Assembly (NCBI RefSeq): GCF_004342585.1
Contig: NZ_SLZQ01000003.1
Span: 186,001 to 250,000, forward strand
Reading direction: 5' to 3'
DNA: 64,000 nt
Origin: Paucimonas lemoignei
Lineage (GTDB): Bacteria > Pseudomonadota > Gammaproteobacteria > Burkholderiales > Burkholderiaceae_D
The notes beneath the pieces are model-generated. The model was not told the origin of the DNA and did not search any database. It saw only the letters and a list, made by a program, of their open reading frames with translations. How positions within the stretch are numbered: position 1 is the stretch's first letter; each line of letters opens with the position of its first letter. This document shows, piece after piece, positions 30,547 to 38,997 of the stretch. Made by a program: the position numbers and the translations under genes.

Positions 30547-31844
30547 TAATAGATTTCCGGATTCGGGTCGGTCTTTTCCATTTCCAGCGAACCGGCCAGC
30601 AAGGCCAGGCGCGCCACCACGCCGTACATGTAGAAGCGGTTGGGCGCGGTGGTGCCGGGCTTGGCTTTCAGGTCGGGCAAGGCATGCTGCTGGGCGAAGG
30701 CCAGCGGCACGAAATGGGCGCCGGGAGCGTTGAGATTTTCATCGACGCCGCGCTCGGCATGCACGCGGTAGAAGCCGCCAACCACGTAGCGGTCGATCAT
30801 GTACACCACCGGCTCGGCCACAGCATCGTTGATATGCTCGAAGGTATGCACGCCTTCCTGGATGATGACGTCGGACACCTGCAAGCCTTCCTTCACCACC
30901 GACATCTTGTTGCGCTGCTTGCGGTTCAGGTCCTTGACTTCGGAAGCGTCGCGCACGGTCATGATGCCCATGCCGTAGGTGCCGGCGTCGGCCTTGACGA
31001 TGACGAAGGGCGTTTCCTTGATGCCGTATTCCTTATACTTCTTGCGGATCTTCGCCAGCACGCTGTCGACGCTCGCTGCCAGGCAATCTTCGCCGGTGCG
31101 CTCGTGGAAATTGATCTGGCTGCACTTGGCAAAGTAGGGATTCAACATCCACTGGTCGACATCGATCAGCTTGGCGAACTTCTTCACCACTTCATCGTAG
31201 GCGGCGAAGTGATTGCTCTTGCGGCGCACGGCCCAGCCGGCATGCAGCGGCGGCAGCAGGTTTTGCTCCTGCAGGTTTTCCAGGATCGGCGGAATCCCCG
31301 ACGACAAATCGTTGTTCAGCAAGACCGTGCAGGGATCGAAATTCTTCAAACCGACGCGGCGGCCATTCTGGATACGCTCGAGCGGTTCCAGCGTCAGGGT
31401 CGTGCCGTCCGGCAGTTCGATCGGCGTCGGCGCCGTCACGTCCGGCGATAGCGAACCCAGGCGCACGTTCAAGCCGGTCTGGCGGAAGATCTGCATCAGT
31501 CGCGAAACGTTTTGCAGGTAAAAGGTATTGCGGGTATGGTTTTCCGGGATGAGCAAGAGATTCTTAGCATCCGGACAATACTTTTCAATCGCTGCCATCG
31601 CCGCCTGGACAGCCAGCGGCAGCATTTCCGGCGACAGGTTGTTAAAGCCGCCCGGGAACAGGTTGGTATCGACCGGCGCCAGCTTGTAGCCGGCGTTGCG
31701 CAAATCGACCGAGCAATAAAACGGCGGCGTATGCTCCTGCCATTCAAGCCGGAACCAGCGCTCGATCGCCGGCGTGGCCTTCAGGATTTTCTTTTCGAGG
31801 TCGAGCAGCGGCCCATTCAGAGCCGTGACCAGATGCGGAACCAT
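30546..31844 (-). CDS. gshA: Glutamate-cysteine ligase
   Basis: First step of glutathione synthesis. It has 432 residues from the ATG at 31844, which has AAGGG at good distance; a GTG two codons upstream is less likely. It belongs to the form common in beta- and gammaproteobacteria that is unlike E. coli GshA: features are FYCSVDLRNAGYKLAPVDTNLFPGGFNNL, LLIPENHTRNTFY and KADAGTYGMGIM. The gene opens the gshA-gshB pair; its promoter lies in the 160 bases upstream, which I cannot resolve. Confidence 0.94.
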   Translation of the reverse strand: MVPHLVTALNGPLLDLEKKILKATPAIERWFRLEWQEHTPPFYCSVDLRNAGYKLAPVDTNLFPGGFNNLSPEMLPLAVQAAMAAIEKYCPDAKNLLLIPENHTRNTFYLQNVSRLMQIFRQTGLNVRLGSLSPDVTAPTPIELPDGTTLTLEPLERIQNGRRVGLKNFDPCTVLLNNDLSSGIPPILENLQEQNLLPPLHAGWAVRRKSNHFAAYDEVVKKFAKLIDVDQWMLNPYFAKCSQINFHERTGEDCLAASVDSVLAKIRKKYKEYGIKETPFVIVKADAGTYGMGIMTVRDASEVKDLNRKQRNKMSVVKEGLQVSDVIIQEGVHTFEHINDAVAEPVVYMIDRYVVGGFYRVHAERGVDENLNAPGAHFVPLAFAQQHALPDLKAKPGTTAPNRFYMYGVVARLALLAGSLEMEKTDPNPEIY

Positions 31845-32006
31845 ATACACCCTTTAACAAACGATGGAGTTTGACGCAGATTTTAGCGGGAATCGTCCCT
31901 TTGCGTGTACGGCATGCACAAACAGCAATGATTCCAATCAGGCTAAAAATACTTTTTGGGTTAATTCAGATTAGGACAATTTCGTGAATTTAAAGAAGCT
32001 TGACCA

Positions 32007-32032
32007 TAAAAAAGCGCCTCCTGAGGAGGCGC
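32007..32032 (-). terminator. Intrinsic terminator after amtB
   Basis: A perfect 9-bp stem (GCGCCTCCT/AGGAGGCGC) followed on the minus strand by TTTTTTAT. It lies about 55 bases after the amtB stop. Confidence 0.87.
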
Positions 32033-32085
32033 CCGAACAACCCGGCATGGGTTGAATATCTTTTAATAATCCACGGTTGCTACGA

Positions 32086-33522
32086 TCACAGGTGATAGGC
32101 GGATTCGCCGTGGCTGGCGATATCGAGGCCTTCGCGCTCCTGCTCTTCCGTCACGCGCAGACCGATCACCAGATCAACCAGCTTGTAGGCAATCAGCGAT
32201 ACCACGCCAGACCAGATGAGGGTAATCGCGACGCTCTTGACCTGGATCCACACTTGATGACCCATGGCGAAGTCGGCTGCCTGCGTGCCGCCCAAAGCAG
32301 GTGCAGCAAACACGCCGGTCAGGATGGCGCCGATGATGCCGCCCACGCCATGCACACCGAACACGTCGAATGCATCGTCCGCGCCCAGCATCCGCTTGAG
32401 GCCACCAACACCCCACAGGCAGACCAGGCCGGCAACCAGGCCGATCACGATCGAACCCATCGGGCCGACGAAGCCGGCAGCCGGGGTCACGGCAACCAGG
32501 CCAGCCACGGCGCCGGATGCAGCACCCAGCATGGAACCCTTGCCCTTGGTCATGGCTTCACCGGCGATCCACGACAAGGTGGCGGCGGCAGTCGCCAGGA
32601 CAGTGTTGACGAACGCCAGACCTGCGACACCGTTTGCAGCACCAGCCGAGCCGGCGTTAAAGCCGAACCAACCCACCCACAGCAGCGAGGCACCGATCAT
32701 GGTCATGGTCAGGCTGTGCGGCTTGAGCGCTTCCTTGCCGTAGCCGATACGCTTGCCGACCACATAGGCGCCCACCAGACCGGCGATACCGGCATTGATG
32801 TGCACCACGGTGCCGCCGGCGAAGTCGAGCGCGCCATCCTTGCCGAGCAAGCCGCCGCCCCAGACCATGTGAGCCATCGGGATGTAACTGAAGGTAAACC
32901 ACAGCACGGAAAACAGCAGCACGGCGGAAAACTTGATGCGCTCGGCGAAAGAACCGACGATCAGCGCGCAAGTGATGGCCGCGAAAGTGCCCTGGAAGGC
33001 CACGAACACGTACTCGGGGATGGTTGGCAGTGCGCCGGACAGGGTGTCGGGACCGATACCCTTCAGGAACAGCTTGTCCAAGTTGGCAAAAAATGTCCCC
33101 TCGCCGCCGAAGGTCAGGCTGAAGCCGTAGATGGCCCACAGGAGCGACACCAGCGAGAACACCACGAATACATGCATCAGCACCGACAGCATGTTCTTGG
33201 AACGCGCCAGACCGCCGTAGAACAGCGCCAGTCCCGGAATGGTCATCAGAATGACCAGCAGGGTCGACGTCAGCATCCAGGAGGTGTCACCCGAGTCAAG
33301 CTTGGGAGCAGCCTCTGCCGGAGCAGCTTCCGCCTGGGCGGCGGGTGTTGCTGCGGGCGTTGCGGCTGCCGCGGTTTCGGCAGGAGCAGTTGTGGCTGCC
33401 GTTGCCGTCTCAGCAGCCGGCGCGGCTGTCGTTTCTTCCGCAGCCACGGCCGATGGCGCCAGGCCGACTGCGGCCAGCAGCGCGGCCGCTGCCAGGAATC
33501 GTGCAAAATAAGATTTCATCAT
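32086..33522 (-). CDS. amtB: Ammonium transporter AmtB
   Basis: Trimeric inner-membrane ammonium channel controlled by PII. 478 residues from the first of two ATGs at 33522, after GAGGAG. A signal peptide (about 1-25) and an unusually long Ala/Pro/Glu-rich periplasmic stretch (about 26-72) precede the eleven-helix Amt domain, which begins SWMLTSTLLVILMTIPGLAL. Family motifs include GGTVVHINAGIAGLVGA and the C-terminal DVFGVHGVGGIIGA. It follows glnK by 8 bases, the common glnK-amtB pairing. Confidence 0.96.
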   Translation of the reverse strand: MMKSYFARFLAAAALLAAVGLAPSAVAAEETTAAPAAETATAATTAPAETAAAATPAATPAAQAEAAPAEAAPKLDSGDTSWMLTSTLLVILMTIPGLALFYGGLARSKNMLSVLMHVFVVFSLVSLLWAIYGFSLTFGGEGTFFANLDKLFLKGIGPDTLSGALPTIPEYVFVAFQGTFAAITCALIVGSFAERIKFSAVLLFSVLWFTFSYIPMAHMVWGGGLLGKDGALDFAGGTVVHINAGIAGLVGAYVVGKRIGYGKEALKPHSLTMTMIGASLLWVGWFGFNAGSAGAANGVAGLAFVNTVLATAAATLSWIAGEAMTKGKGSMLGAASGAVAGLVAVTPAAGFVGPMGSIVIGLVAGLVCLWGVGGLKRMLGADDAFDVFGVHGVGGIIGAILTGVFAAPALGGTQAADFAMGHQVWIQVKSVAITLIWSGVVSLIAYKLVDLVIGLRVTEEQEREGLDIASHGESAYHL

Positions 33523-33529
33523 AGTCTCC

Positions 33530-33877
<348 letters not shown>

Positions 33878-33889
33878 TTACAGGTTGAA

Positions 33890-34660
33890 TTAGAAAGTCT
33901 TGCTGATCGAAACAACAACGCCGGTGTCGGTCACGTCCTTGGATTTGCCCGCAGCATTGACGACATTCGGATAAGCCGCCCGGTCAGCATTGGTGCCGAC
34001 GACTGCCAGGCCGAGCGTGGCGAAACCGAAATCGCGCGACAGGCTGACCTTGTAGTCGGTATAGTTCAGGCTGCCGTAGTTCTTCACCCATTGACGACCC
34101 ACATGGAAGCCCAGGCTGGTTTTCTCGGCGACTTCGAACGTGGCACCCAGGTCGAGGTAACCGGAACCCTTGGAATCGCCATTGCCGCCGCCCGAAGCGG
34201 TGTTCAAGCCGAAGAAGTCGGTGACGTTGTAGCTATACTTGGCCGAGAACCACTTGTAGGAGGCGCCAACATAGATTTCAGTGTTGTTGTACTTCTCGCC
34301 GGTGTTGCCGATCGAGGAACCCGGGTAGTAGTAGTACAGCACGCCGACGTCGGCGGTCAGATCCTTGACCGGCTCAAACTTATAGCCGCCGTAGAAGTCC
34401 ATCTCGATGCTGCCGCCGTTGGTAAACTGCAGGCCGCTCACGGTGGAGTTCCAGTTGCCCAGGTAAAAGCCGCTGGAATGCGCATAATCGAACCCGCCTT
34501 GTACGGTCGGTTGCTTGAAGGTTTGGGAGATACCACGGAAACGATAGTCCGATGCGACCGTCAGGTTGCCGGAAAAGGAATGCGGAGACGCAGCTTCTTC
34601 AGCAAAGGCTGGCGCAACAAAGGTAGCGAGGACTGCAGCGGTGAGCATTAATTTTTTCAT
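33890..34660 (-). CDS. TorF-family putative porin
   Basis: Outer-membrane beta-barrel protein of 256 residues with a signal peptide (cut near AFAEEAA). The family start is seen in GNLTVASDYRFRGISQT, repeated amphipathic strands fill the body, and the C-terminus ends in Phe (VVSISKTF), usual for outer-membrane barrels. It opens the torF-glnK-amtB cluster, 22 bases ahead of glnK. Its place behind a nitrogen-regulated promoter suggests uptake of a nitrogenous nutrient; that is inference. Confidence 0.88.
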   Translation of the reverse strand: MKKLMLTAAVLATFVAPAFAEEAASPHSFSGNLTVASDYRFRGISQTFKQPTVQGGFDYAHSSGFYLGNWNSTVSGLQFTNGGSIEMDFYGGYKFEPVKDLTADVGVLYYYYPGSSIGNTGEKYNNTEIYVGASYKWFSAKYSYNVTDFFGLNTASGGGNGDSKGSGYLDLGATFEVAEKTSLGFHVGRQWVKNYGSLNYTDYKVSLSRDFGFATLGLAVVGTNADRAAYPNVVNAAGKSKDVTDTGVVVSISKTF

Positions 34661-34720
34661 GGTTCTTCCCTGTGAGTGTTAAGGTAAAAAATGCTTGATG
34701 ATGTAAGCTTTACCGTACTT

Positions 34721-34736
34721 AGCAGGAGCCGTGCCA
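34721..34736 (-). promoter_or_regulatory. Sigma-54 promoter of torF-glnK-amtB
   Basis: On the minus strand the sequence TGGCACGGCTCCTGCT matches the sigma-54 consensus TGGCACG-N4-TTGCW at all but one position, with the exact GG-to-GC spacing. Transcription would start near 34710, about 50 bases before torF. Confidence 0.82.
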
Positions 34737-34819
34737 CCCTGTTACCGTGCAGATGTATTAATCAAAAGGCAAATATTTATTGCCAATTAGTAAAATCTTG
34801 TGGCGTAGGCAATTTGATA

Positions 34820-34836
34820 TGCACCGTTTTGGTTCA
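34820..34836. promoter_or_regulatory. NtrC-type enhancer site
   Basis: TGCACCGTTTTGGTTCA fits the NtrC dyad TGCACCANNNTGGTGCA with two mismatches. It lies about 90-100 bases upstream of the sigma-54 promoter, the normal place for an enhancer that acts by looping. Confidence 0.7.
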
Positions 34837-34889
34837 ATCACGTGCTGACGCATCAAAATAGTGCTTTTAATTTCTGAAAATAAATCGTT

Positions 34890-35132
34890 ATGACTAAACC
34901 GAACTTCCTCGACGATCTTCAAGCGAAGATCCAGCAAGCAATCGACAACTCGCCCATGAAGGATGTGGAAAAGAATGTCAAAGCCATGCTCAACCAGGGG
35001 TTTTCGCGTCTCGATCTTGTGACACGTGAAGAATTCGATATCCACATACAGGTGCTGGCAAAGACCCGTGCCAAGCTGGAAGAGCTGGAAGCACGGGTTG
35101 CGGAACTGGAAGCCCAGTTGAAAAACAAATAA
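34890..35132 (+). CDS. ubiK: Ubiquinone biosynthesis accessory factor UbiK
   Basis: Small coiled-coil protein (80 residues) of the BMFP/YqiC family that helps the ubiquinone synthesis complex in aerobic growth. It has the family start MTKPNFLDDLQAKIQQAI and the C-terminal trimeric coiled coil (residues about 50-80, leucine-rich heptads). It is found just upstream of comM in many betaproteobacteria, as here. Confidence 0.93.
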   Translation: MTKPNFLDDLQAKIQQAIDNSPMKDVEKNVKAMLNQGFSRLDLVTREEFDIHIQVLAKTRAKLEELEARVAELEAQLKNK

Positions 35133-35219
35133 ATAGAGTCGTCGGGTTGCTGCCGGCACCAGCCATGCCGGCGGAGCCGTTCCAGTGTCCGCACCGCTTT
35201 CCAGGCAGGAGTCGCCATC

Positions 35220-35588
35220 ATGCGCATGACTGACGAAGAGTATTTCCGCAGCTGCATCGCCAAGGAACGCCAGCTTGCGCATCTACTGGGACACCACAAT
35301 ATTGAAGAACTCTATGAAAGCGCGGGGACACTTTGGGCCGGCAACAAGGCGCTGCCCAAGTGGACGCGCGACTGGAAAGCCTGCGGCCAGCTGTTGGCGC
35401 AATATGAATTGCCCGTCGCCTTCATCAAGGAAGCAGGGCAGGAGCACAGCACATCGGTGCAAATAGGAAACATCAAGATTTGCCTGACCGATCATCCCAA
35501 TGCCGAGCGGGCCATCATGTTCGGCATTGTCAAAGCGGTTATTTCTTCGTTGGAACATCATAAAAACCACAAAACCGCCCAAGCCTAA
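35220..35588 (+). CDS. Small conserved-looking protein of unknown function
   Basis: 122 residues, ATG preceded by AGGAG. No signal peptide or membrane helix; the middle contains DWKACGQLLAQYELP and the end is His/Lys-rich. I do not recognise the family. Base composition is like the core genome, and it lies between ubiK and comM on the same strand. Confidence 0.65.
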   Translation: MRMTDEEYFRSCIAKERQLAHLLGHHNIEELYESAGTLWAGNKALPKWTRDWKACGQLLAQYELPVAFIKEAGQEHSTSVQIGNIKICLTDHPNAERAIMFGIVKAVISSLEHHKNHKTAQA

Positions 35589-35666
35589 GCCAGCGTGATA
35601 TAGGGCAAAGTTGGATGGATGCAGCAACGTTAAGCTTGCTTTTTTTCAATTAAAGCAAGGCGAGCG

Positions 35667-36608
35667 ATGAGTCTGGCAGTCCTGAAAAGTCGTGCATTGA
35701 CTGGCATGCAGGCGCAGGAAGTCACGGTCGAGGTGCACCTGGCGAATGGTTTGCCCTCCTTTACGATCGTCGGCTTGCCCGATACTGAAGTCAAGGAAGC
35801 CCGCGACCGCGTGCGCGCCGCCCTGCAAAACGCCCAGTTTGAATTCCCCTCGCGACGCATCACCGTCAACCTGGCGCCAGCCGACTTGCCGAAAGAATCG
35901 GGACGGTTCGATCTGCCGATTGCCCTGGGGATCCTGGCCGCCTCCGGACAAGTGCCGGCACACGAACTGGAACATTATGAATTCGCCGGCGAATTGTCGC
36001 TGTCGGGTGAATTGAGGCCGATCCGCGGCGCGCTCGCCATGACCTATGCCATGAGCGTCAGCAGCAAGCCGGGAAGCCGGCGCGCATTCATTCTTCCGCT
36101 TGCGAATGCCGAAGAAGCCGCACTGGTTAGGGAAGCTGCCATTCTGCCCGCGGCGTCGCTGCTGCAGGTATGCGCACATTTCGCCGGCAAGGAAAGCGAA
36201 GACCGGCTGGCACGATTCCAGGCAAAGCCGGCTGCCGACGCTATCCCGTACTATCCGGATTTTTCCGAGGTCAAGGGACAATTGCACGCCAAGCGGGCGC
36301 TGGAAGTGGCGGCGGCTGGTGGACATAGCGTACTGATGGTCGGGCCGCCCGGCACCGGCAAATCCATGCTGGCTGCCCGCCTGCCCGGAATCTTGCCGCC
36401 CATGTCGGATGACGACGCCCTGGAGTCCGCCGCGGTGCAGTCGCTGACCGGCGGCTTTGCCGCGACGCGCTGGAAGAAGCGCCCCTACCGCACGCCGCAT
36501 CACACGGCGTCGGCGGTTGCCCTGGTGGGCGGCGGCGGCAATCCGCGTCCCGGCGAAATCTCGCTAGCCCATCGCGGCGTCCTGTTTCTCGATGAATTTG
36601 TGGTTTAA
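35667..36608 (+). pseudogene. comM: comM/yifB, 5' part, interrupted by the island
   Basis: ComM is a hexameric AAA+ helicase that extends branch migration in natural transformation; intact proteins have about 500 residues. Here only 313 remain. The N-terminal Lon-like domain is complete (LAVLKSRALTGMQAQEVTVEVHLANG), followed by the Mg-chelatase domain with Walker A GPPGTGKSM. The frame stops just after LFLDE, the Walker B acid pair, where the family continues with LPEF; instead it reads FVV and a stop. The 3' part is not found in the rest of the window. Loss of Walker B, sensors and the arginine finger should abolish ATPase function. Confidence 0.92.
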
Positions 36609-36617
36609 CTTTTTTGC

Positions 36618-36635
36618 TAATATTGTCCAATATTA
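36618..36635. repeat. Palindrome at the island left end
   Basis: TAATATTG-TC-CAATATTA, a perfect 8-bp inverted repeat with a 2-base centre, about 15-20 bases inside the presumed island boundary. It could be a recombinase core or arm site, or the operator of the recombinase genes. Confidence 0.7.
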
Positions 36636-36640
36636 ATTAA

Positions 36641-36666
36641 TTGCGATAAATCAATGATTTACGCAA
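36641..36666. repeat. Second inverted repeat before the recombinase genes
   Basis: TTGCG(A)TAAATC and GATTTACGCAA pair over 11 positions with one extra base, around a 3-base centre. It lies immediately downstream of the first palindrome and 12 bases before the GTG of the first recombinase gene. Confidence 0.6.
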
Positions 36667-36678
36667 ACGGACAAGATA

Positions 36679-38997
36679 GTGAAGCCACAGACAATCATCC
36701 AGGATATAGGTGCCTATCAAGATTACACATTTGAGGCAATAAGTAATAAAGCTCTTGCCGTACTGAATTCGGCTGGCACCCGGGTAGGAATATCTCACCA
36801 ACCCAAAATTTCCGCTTTAATTAGATTCCTTGAATGTTTTCTGCAAGTTAGTGGGCAAGGGGTTACGTTAACCACGATTCGCAGCGCTAGTTTCAACAGC
36901 ATCTGCGAGCAGTTTGTCGGCGCATTGAATTCCGACGATTTCGCGTCATTATCAATTAGTAGCCGTTACGCTTATTGTTCGGCATTCAAGGCCCTTTTGG
37001 TTGAGCTTCGAGCCGAGTTTTCACAAGTTAATGCAGAGCAGTTTTCACCGGCCAGTACCGGCCCTACGTCCTTTGTCGATGCATGCAAAGAGAAGTATGC
37101 GCTCCTACAACTCCAAGAGGAGCAGGTGTGGCTTTGGCGGAATTGGCCTTCCACAAACAGAGTCGGGCGCGTCACCCATTTCCCGCTATACCTTATCTAC
37201 AAAAAGTTGGGGCGTGAATTTACTCAGCGTCTTTTTGAAGCGTGCGATCAATATTTCAGCGGTAGGAAATCGAGCCGAATTGTCGGACTAAAAGAGCTTG
37301 CCGCATTTATTGGAGAGTATCCTCGAGAGCTTTCCCCTAGTGATTTTCGCTCTTCGAATTTTATAACAAGATTTTGGCGAGAATTTCTAATCTATTACTC
37401 GACTACTCGATTTGCCGCCGATAGCAATATCCACACAATTACACGAGACTGGCGCAATGAACTTGTTACGTTCGTTGAACATTATTTGGTGGGGAATCAA
37501 TTATTCGCCCGCCCTTTCGGCGAATTCCCTAAAGCCCCAATCAAACATCGCCCTAAATCGCATACACAAATACGAAAATTAAAAGACGGGACCGAGATTA
37601 AGGTTAAATTGCTAACCCATATTCCGCTCCATATTACGGATTCCCAAGCGCTAGAACTCCTGTTTTATCAAATTCGCCGTGATGTAGGAATAATAAAAAC
37701 ATGGGCTAATTGTGCTGTCAAAGATATTTGGGGTCGTTATCGGCGTCGAATAGTAGCGCAATCGCAAGGCCAAGTAAGACTCATCGGCGGGACTAGCGAA
37801 TACACAAGACAAGGCTGGATCGTCGATCGGGCCAATCCCAACTACTTCGAAAATATCGCTGCCACGTTTGCTTATCATGGTTACTTAACGAGTAACGACT
37901 GTGCACTAACAAGTCTTTATGGACGCGATCTCCAACAAGCGGCTCATGACCTCGGAATACCAACGACAAGCTCCCTACTTCCACATTGTGCATTACTCGT
38001 GGCCGAGCACCCGATTATTACGCCGTCTTTTCTCGAGGGTCTCGAACTCTACAATAAACATGGAAAGCGGACCGGCCTCAAAAAAATCGATGGAAAATAC
38101 GTTTTAATTGGCCGCAAAGATCGCAAAGGCCCAGTGAAAAGCCAACAAAAAGTTGCCTTAACGGGCGAGACTGCCAAGATCGTCCTACAAATCATTGCGC
38201 TAACAAATCCACTTCGCAAATTTCTTAAAGAGCGCGGTGATGATAAGTGGCGAAGACTACTCTTAACTAGCGGGATCGCTTTTAGTTACCCAACTGCGGT
38301 GAACCGGATAGCGACGTGCACTTCAATGGCCTCAAGGCGAGCAGCCACGGCACAAAGCATTCAATGCTCCGCCAACATAAGTATCGGTGAGAGCACTGAT
38401 ATAGCTGATCGTTTCAGTCTGCCTACGTTAAGAGCAAGTGCAGGGGTATTAATCTACTTAGAAACACACGATGTCAAAAAAATGGCGGAAGCCCTCGGGC
38501 ACGCCGAGTATTCGCGGAGCTTGCTTTCCCGATACTTGCCAGAACCGATTCTGGCATTCTTTCAAGAACGGTGGATCCGCATTTTCCAAGCGGGCATTCT
38601 CGTAGAGGCCCTAAAAGATAGCAAATACCTACTTAAAGCCACGAGTTTCGCCAGCATGGCGGAATTACATGAATTCTTAACTAACCACGCATTGCGAAAA
38701 ATTCCGGATTCATTTTTTAATCAAGAAGAAAAACCCGATAAGCCGAAAGACCAACCAGGTGAATTATTAATTGGAGTAAGCCCTGGCATATTAACTGCGC
38801 TAGCAAGCTTAAAAATCGCAGTGTCCAACGCTCACAGTCGGCCCTCTGGAAAGGCCGTATATTGGTCGGAAATAGCAACCCAAGTCATTGATCACATCGA
38901 AAGTGAAAAGTGCAAGCGTGAAGATCTCAAAGGCTATTTGACTACCGCACTTCAAGAGGCAAATCCAAAAGCAATGGAATCCATTATTTATGAGTAA
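36679..38997 (+). CDS. Large tyrosine-recombinase-like protein, catalytically degenerate
   Basis: 772 residues, GTG start. The C-terminal third resembles a tyrosine recombinase: box II Arg585 in LPTLRAS, LGH with His608, and a Tyr619 in SRYLP. The usual box I Arg (in a GxRxxE motif) is not evident, and the box II His (H-x-x-R) is replaced by Pro. The long N-terminal part (about 1-400) matches nothing I recognise. It is likely an accessory or structural subunit of the recombination complex rather than a full enzyme. Its stop overlaps the next gene by eight bases. The set recalls trio-type recombinase islands; the exact family needs a profile search. Confidence 0.75.
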   Translation: MKPQTIIQDIGAYQDYTFEAISNKALAVLNSAGTRVGISHQPKISALIRFLECFLQVSGQGVTLTTIRSASFNSICEQFVGALNSDDFASLSISSRYAYCSAFKALLVELRAEFSQVNAEQFSPASTGPTSFVDACKEKYALLQLQEEQVWLWRNWPSTNRVGRVTHFPLYLIYKKLGREFTQRLFEACDQYFSGRKSSRIVGLKELAAFIGEYPRELSPSDFRSSNFITRFWREFLIYYSTTRFAADSNIHTITRDWRNELVTFVEHYLVGNQLFARPFGEFPKAPIKHRPKSHTQIRKLKDGTEIKVKLLTHIPLHITDSQALELLFYQIRRDVGIIKTWANCAVKDIWGRYRRRIVAQSQGQVRLIGGTSEYTRQGWIVDRANPNYFENIAATFAYHGYLTSNDCALTSLYGRDLQQAAHDLGIPTTSSLLPHCALLVAEHPIITPSFLEGLELYNKHGKRTGLKKIDGKYVLIGRKDRKGPVKSQQKVALTGETAKIVLQIIALTNPLRKFLKERGDDKWRRLLLTSGIAFSYPTAVNRIATCTSMASRRAATAQSIQCSANISIGESTDIADRFSLPTLRASAGVLIYLETHDVKKMAEALGHAEYSRSLLSRYLPEPILAFFQERWIRIFQAGILVEALKDSKYLLKATSFASMAELHEFLTNHALRKIPDSFFNQEEKPDKPKDQPGELLIGVSPGILTALASLKIAVSNAHSRPSGKAVYWSEIATQVIDHIESEKCKREDLKGYLTTALQEANPKAMESIIYE

